Assembly: GCF_029267515.1 (NCBI RefSeq)
Contig: NZ_JAJUIS010000002.1
Span: 62,001 to 126,000 of the forward strand
Source of the DNA: Seleniivibrio woodruffii
Lineage (GTDB): Bacteria > Chrysiogenota > Deferribacteres > Deferribacterales > Geovibrionaceae
Length of the DNA stretch: 64,000 nucleotides
Direction: 5' to 3'
This document shows, piece by piece, positions 59,611 to 64,000 of the stretch. The first letter of the stretch is position 1; every line of letters begins with the position of its first letter. The notes under the pieces were generated by a model. That model did no database searches. It worked only from the letters and a program-made list of their open reading frames with translations, and was not told where the DNA came from. A program made the position numbers and the translations under genes.

Positions 59611-59994
59611 TTATTCGCCTTTGCGGTAGTAAAATTTTACGGCGGAGCGTGAGGAGAATGAATCGAATATCAGGTTTACCAGGCTTATGATTATAGCGCC
59701 GAGAAAAGCCGCCCAGAATCCTTTGATGACCAGTTCTTCAATAAAATGAGCCGTAAGCAGCAGAAGCAGTGAGTTGATGATCATGTACCCGATACCGAGG
59801 CTCAATATCTGGAAAGGAAGCGTCAGGAAAAAAAGCAGCGGGCGCAGGAAAGTCTGGAAGAACGTGAGGATAAGCGCTGCCGCCAGAAGAGCGCCGTATG
59901 ATTTCACATTAATGCTTTCCATGATAAGCGATGCGAAACCTATTCCTATTACGTTGACACAAATTCTGTAAAGTATATACTGAAATCTATACAT
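59611..59994 (-). CDS. Phage holin family 4-like (YvlD-like) membrane protein
   Basis: 127 aa, four TM helices; ILTFFQTFLRPLLFFLTLPFQILSLGIGYMIINSLLLLLTA. Confidence 0.85.
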   Translation of the reverse strand: MYRFQYILYRICVNVIGIGFASLIMESINVKSYGALLAAALILTFFQTFLRPLLFFLTLPFQILSLGIGYMIINSLLLLLTAHFIEELVIKGFWAAFLGAIIISLVNLIFDSFSSRSAVKFYYRKGE

Positions 59995-60041
59995 AATAGG
60001 ACATAATATATTGTTAAAATGATAATAACAAGGAGTTTTTC

Positions 60042-60875
60042 ATGATAGATCTGCATTGTCACTCAACCTATTCTGACGGTACGTTTTCTCCTGCAAAGCT
60101 GCTTGAATACGCTGAAAAAAGGGGCGTAGAGGTTCTGGCTCTGACAGACCATGATACTGTTGACGGGCTGCCTGATTTCTTTTCTCACGAAACAAAAGTG
60201 GAACGGGTTGCCGGTACTGAACTGAGCATCGACTATGACAATGGAACATTTCACGTTGTCGGACTTTTCCTTGATTATCATAATAAAAAACTGAACGAAA
60301 CTCTGGATTTTCTGAAAACGGCACGCAGAGCCAGAAACGAGAAGATACTCACCGCCGTCAGCAACCTTCTCGGACGTGAGGTGACTTTGGATGACGTTTC
60401 CGATGGCAATGAGGGCGAACTGGGCAGACCGCATATAGCAAAATTTCTTATAAAATGCAAAGTTGTCTCCACCATGCAGGAGGCTTTCGACAAGTATCTT
60501 GCAAAGGGTAAGCCGCTTTATGCAGACAAAGCCCGTCTGAGTTTTGACGACGCTGCCAAAATAATTCACGGTGCGGGCGGTATAGCCGTTCTGGCGCATC
60601 CTGTGAGTTTGAGGCTTGAAGATGATGCCGTTGAGCCGTTTCTTTCGGACTTGAAGGGCAGAGGACTGGATGCAATAGAGGTTTTCTGTTCAGAAGTGGT
60701 TCCAGAACGCCGCCCGTTTTATCTTGAAACAGCGCAAAGGCTCGGTCTCGGCGTTTCCGGCGGCAGCGATTTTCATGGAGATAATAAGCTGAAAATAGCT
60801 CTCGGCACGGGTCCTGAAACTCTTAATACTCCGTATTCGGTTTATCAGGCGCTGAAAGAGCTTACGCAGAGATAG
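60042..60875 (+). CDS. PHP-domain phosphoesterase (RNase AM/YciV-like)
   Basis: IDLHCHSTYSDGTFSPAKLLEYAEKRGVEVLALTDHDTVDGL; GGSDFHGDNK. Confidence 0.93.
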   Translation: MIDLHCHSTYSDGTFSPAKLLEYAEKRGVEVLALTDHDTVDGLPDFFSHETKVERVAGTELSIDYDNGTFHVVGLFLDYHNKKLNETLDFLKTARRARNEKILTAVSNLLGREVTLDDVSDGNEGELGRPHIAKFLIKCKVVSTMQEAFDKYLAKGKPLYADKARLSFDDAAKIIHGAGGIAVLAHPVSLRLEDDAVEPFLSDLKGRGLDAIEVFCSEVVPERRPFYLETAQRLGLGVSGGSDFHGDNKLKIALGTGPETLNTPYSVYQALKELTQR

Positions 60876-61480
60876 TCGAATACCTCTGTATGGTCTTTTA
60901 TGACCATGCTGTCTTCAAGCTCGTTTTCGTATGCGAGGAAATGCACTTCTGCCGCTTTTGCAGCCAGATAGTCCGTCATCGAATCGCCTATGAAAAGAAT
61001 CGATTCTTTCGTGCTGCTGAAGTAATCCATAATTTTGAAAAGCCCTTCGGGGTTTGGCTTGGGATTTGCTACATCCATACACGTAACGGTATAGGAGAAA
61101 AAATTTCCCATACTGAAATGTTCCAGAAGGTATGAAAGCGATATGCCCCTGTTTGTGAAAACGGCGAGGCTGCGACCGGAACTTTGGAGCTTTTCGAGGG
61201 TGTCGTGTATGTTCGGGTTTGGTTTCATAAGATCTATGAACATTTTAAAGTTCATTTTCATGGCAAACTCAAGCATCTCTGCAATCAGTTTTTCGTCTTT
61301 AACGAAATGCCTGATTATTCCTTCGTTGGTTCCCATCATGGCGAGTTTCACAAGGGAAGGGTTTTCCCAGTCTATGACAGGGATTCCGTATTTTTCAAAA
61401 ACGAAGTCGTAATAACCCTTAACCGCCATGGTGCTGTCGAACAGCACTCCGTCGCAATCGTAAACAATAATATTTTTCAT
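60845..61480 (-). CDS. HAD-family hydrolase (phosphoglycolate phosphatase-like)
   Basis: VYDCDGVLFDSTMAVKGYYD; FIGDSMTDYLAAKAAEVHFLAYE. Confidence 0.92.
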   Translation of the reverse strand: MKNIIVYDCDGVLFDSTMAVKGYYDFVFEKYGIPVIDWENPSLVKLAMMGTNEGIIRHFVKDEKLIAEMLEFAMKMNFKMFIDLMKPNPNIHDTLEKLQSSGRSLAVFTNRGISLSYLLEHFSMGNFFSYTVTCMDVANPKPNPEGLFKIMDYFSSTKESILFIGDSMTDYLAAKAAEVHFLAYENELEDSMVIKDHTEVFDYLCVSSFSA

Positions 61481-61524
61481 ACCTAATTGCTTAATACATT
61501 TTTACGGTTTGGGCAATTTGTTTC

Positions 61525-61552
61525 TAAAGATAAGAAGAAATCAGTCCGAATA
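61525..61552 (+). promoter_or_regulatory. Possible sigma28-type flagellar promoter
   Basis: TAAAGATA-12 bp-TCCGAATA, approximate match to TAAA-N15-GCCGATAA upstream of fliD. Confidence 0.35.
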
Positions 61553-61578
61553 GACTGGTATCCATAGGAGGTTGACCC

Positions 61579-64000
61579 ATGGCAGGTATACAGGTTGGCG
61601 GTATCGTTTCCGGACTTGACACGAACGCGCTGGTTGAACAGATGACCCAGCAGGCTAACATTGCTGTGGACAGGCTTAACGGACAGTATTCTTATAAATC
61701 AATCGAAAAGAGTGTTTATACAGACATTAACGATATGATGGGTGATATCTCAACCGATCTTCTGTCGCTGAAGCTGGAATCAACTTTCCTTTCCAAAAAA
61801 GTATCGTCAACAAATACTTCTGTTGCAAGCGCCACCGCCACTACAGATGCGGATATCGGTTCGCATTCTATAAAAGTTTCAAAACTCGCGAAAAACTCTG
61901 AGGCTATCAGCTCATATACTCGTGTTGCCATGGTCTCCGCAGGAGCCAATGTTTCGAAGATAACAGGTACTGCCACGGAATCCCTTGAAGGCACGCACAC
62001 GGTCACTGTGTCCACGGTTTCATCTAAATATCTCTCAACAGATGTTCTTGAAGTAAACAATATAGGTTCGGTCACAAAGCAGGCGGGTACAACTTTTTCC
62101 GGGGTTGACTCAAACGGTTTGCTCACGGCTGATGTAACCGGAGATATAAAGTTCAGCTATACGGACGCTGACGGAAACAGCCAGACGCTGACCATAAGCG
62201 GTACTTTCGGATCCTCCGGTCAGGACATAAACGTCGTTTCAACGAATGTTGAAGATACCCTTAATAACGCACTTAACGCCTCTATGGGGACGAACAATGT
62301 TCAGTATGTCGTCATGAGGTCTGATTATAACAGCACATCCTCTTCATGGAATTTTTCCATGTATGAAACCACGATAGATGATTTTAACATAGCTTTTGAC
62401 GGAACGGATGCGTCTACCATAAGGGATACTCTCGGTTTTTCCGAATCTTCATCCCCAACGGTTTCCACCACTACAAAAATAAACAAGTACCACCTTTCCG
62501 ATTCTGCCGCCAACCTTGGAAACAAACTGGCAAGCTCCATTTCCGGTATTGTTCCTGGGGCATCTCTTGAGCTTTCCGGTGCGCTTACAACAGGAACTTT
62601 TGTTTTCGCTCAGGATGCGTCTTTAAAGGTCTCTGCGGCAACATATTCCACATACGTCTCAGACACAGTTACAACAGGTACTTTAGATACGGCAACGGAC
62701 GGACTTCAGAACGCCGGATTTTCGGTTGCGGCAAGCAGCAGCCTCAACGGTACCTTCACCATAAACGGTGTGGCAATAACTATTGATGATTATACGAAAA
62801 TAAGCGTTGACGACCTGCTTGGCATAATAAACAGTTCCGGTGCCGGGGTCACGGCTTCGTATGATTCCACTGCCAAAAAATTCAAGCTGGAATCAAATAC
62901 CATCGGTGCGAAAAGCATTACCCTCGGCGACTACAGCGATACAAGCAGTATGTTTAAACTGCTGAAACTGGACTCAACCAGCGAAACAACATATACCATA
63001 GGAAGCACGTCCGGCAGTATCAGCACTACAACAAATCTCACGGGTGCGGGGCTTACAACTTATCCTTACTCAGGAACCTTCACTGTAAACGGCGTGTCCA
63101 TTTATGTGGATACCGCTGTGGATACTATACAGACGGTAATAGATAAGGTGAATAAGTCCGGTGCCGGCGTAACAATGAGCTATGACGCCACAACAGATAA
63201 AATAAAGCTAAAATCAAATACGATAGACCCCATTACTGTGGGTTCGTCTGCGGATACAAGCAACCTGCTTGTAGCGTTTAACCTTACAGACGATTCAACT
63301 GTTGAAAAAACTGTCGGGGAAGAGGGCAGCAGAGCCGTTTTCACTGTGGACGGCACAACGTATGTCAGAGATACAAACGTTATAGACGATGTTGTGGGCG
63401 GTATTACGTTTACTCTTAACTCTGTCAGCAACGAATCCGCAACCATTGACGTGTCTGTTGATCCTGCAAAAGGTGTTGCGGCTTTCGCGAAACTGATTCA
63501 GCACTATAACACCCTAATGGAAAAACTCTATACACCGGAAGTGGATGAAGACGAAGAGGAAAAATATATCGAATATCTCACTGATTCCGACAAAGAGAGC
63601 ATGAGTGAAGACGATATAGCTACTTATCAGGAAAACTATGAACTTTATAACAGCTATAAGATAATCAGACGAAGCTCTGAACTTAGGAACCTTGACACAA
63701 ACCTGAGAAAATCATTCTTTGCCGAGCGAACCGGAATAACATCATCCATAAACGATATGTCCGACCTCGGAATAAAAGTTGCCGGAGCAGGGGATACATC
63801 GAAAGAGGTCTACGGATACCTCGTTTCCCTGTCCACAGATTATGATGAAATCTATGCCGCTCTTGAAGGCAACGAAACTTTTATGGATGCTCTTCAAAAT
63901 AATCCTAAAGATGTTTATACATTTTTTGCGAATTCATCCGATTTAGATGTAGATGATGCTACAACCACCAAAGAGAAGGCAGCCATTGAACAGCAGATAG
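61579..64000 (+). CDS. fliD: Flagellar filament capping protein FliD (partial, runs off window)
   Basis: Hand-translated MAGIQVGGIVSGLDTNALVEQMTQQANIAVDRLNGQYSYKSIEKSVYTDIN...; flagellin-hook IN-like repeats (GTFTINGVAITID, GTFTVNGVSIYVD); missing from the track because no stop lies in the window. Confidence 0.9.
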   Translation, partial: MAGIQVGGIVSGLDTNALVEQMTQQANIAVDRLNGQYSYKSIEKSVYTDINDMMGDISTDLLSLKLESTFLSKKVSSTNTSVASATATTDADIGSHSIKVSKLAKNSEAISSYTRVAMVSAGANVSKITGTATESLEGTHTVTVSTVSSKYLSTDVLEVNNIGSVTKQAGTTFSGVDSNGLLTADVTGDIKFSYTDADGNSQTLTISGTFGSSGQDINVVSTNVEDTLNNALNASMGTNNVQYVVMRSDYNSTSSSWNFSMYETTIDDFNIAFDGTDASTIRDTLGFSESSSPTVSTTTKINKYHLSDSAANLGNKLASSISGIVPGASLELSGALTTGTFVFAQDASLKVSAATYSTYVSDTVTTGTLDTATDGLQNAGFSVAASSSLNGTFTINGVAITIDDYTKISVDDLLGIINSSGAGVTASYDSTAKKFKLESNTIGAKSITLGDYSDTSSMFKLLKLDSTSETTYTIGSTSGSISTTTNLTGAGLTTYPYSGTFTVNGVSIYVDTAVDTIQTVIDKVNKSGAGVTMSYDATTDKIKLKSNTIDPITVGSSADTSNLLVAFNLTDDSTVEKTVGEEGSRAVFTVDGTTYVRDTNVIDDVVGGITFTLNSVSNESATIDVSVDPAKGVAAFAKLIQHYNTLMEKLYTPEVDEDEEEKYIEYLTDSDKESMSEDDIATYQENYELYNSYKIIRRSSELRNLDTNLRKSFFAERTGITSSINDMSDLGIKVAGAGDTSKEVYGYLVSLSTDYDEIYAALEGNETFMDALQNNPKDVYTFFANSSDLDVDDATTTKEKAAIEQQI

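Noticed and set aside
59611-59994. Phage holin family hit as evidence of a prophage
   Set aside because: This YvlD-like family is common in chromosomes; neighbours are core genes and no other phage genes are visible.

Overview
This 64 kb window looks like ordinary chromosomal DNA from a flagellated, respiring Gram-negative-type bacterium. Gene content and composition suggest Deferribacterota, but that is an inference. Most of it is densely packed core genes: serA, lysS, mreBCD-mrdA-rodA, trxA, a Fur-box-preceded feoAB operon, a succinyl/acetyl-CoA transferase, a complete cbb3 oxidase structural and maturation region, a maeB-type malic enzyme, a tyrosine recombinase, a DHH-CBS-nucleotidyltransferase fusion, phoH-ybeY-corC-era, corA, recO, fbp, nfo, proC, leuB, lptFG, and the start of a large fliD cut by the window edge. 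No CRISPR array, rRNA, convincing tRNA or prophage was seen. The points most worth a second look are: (1) a solitary DpnI-like endonuclease gene for methylated GATC, with no adjacent methylase; (2) a rearranged cbb3 operon with a CcoO-cytochrome c fusion, a stand-alone CcoP membrane anchor, CcoS and CcoQ-like proteins sharing a KYxMLDDDDD tail, and an unannotated 28-aa membrane microprotein; (3) three tandem RRM-protein genes, two of which share a promoter and a conserved ~200-nt 5' leader; (4) a structured leader or small RNA with an embedded small ORF upstream of a LuxR-type solo regulator; (5) a near-palindromic operator candidate overlapping the start of an Rrf2 regulator next to ccoN; (6) degenerate copies of a dispersed inverted-repeat element in the cbb3 region. 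All calls come from reading the sequence and recalled family features. No database search was run.
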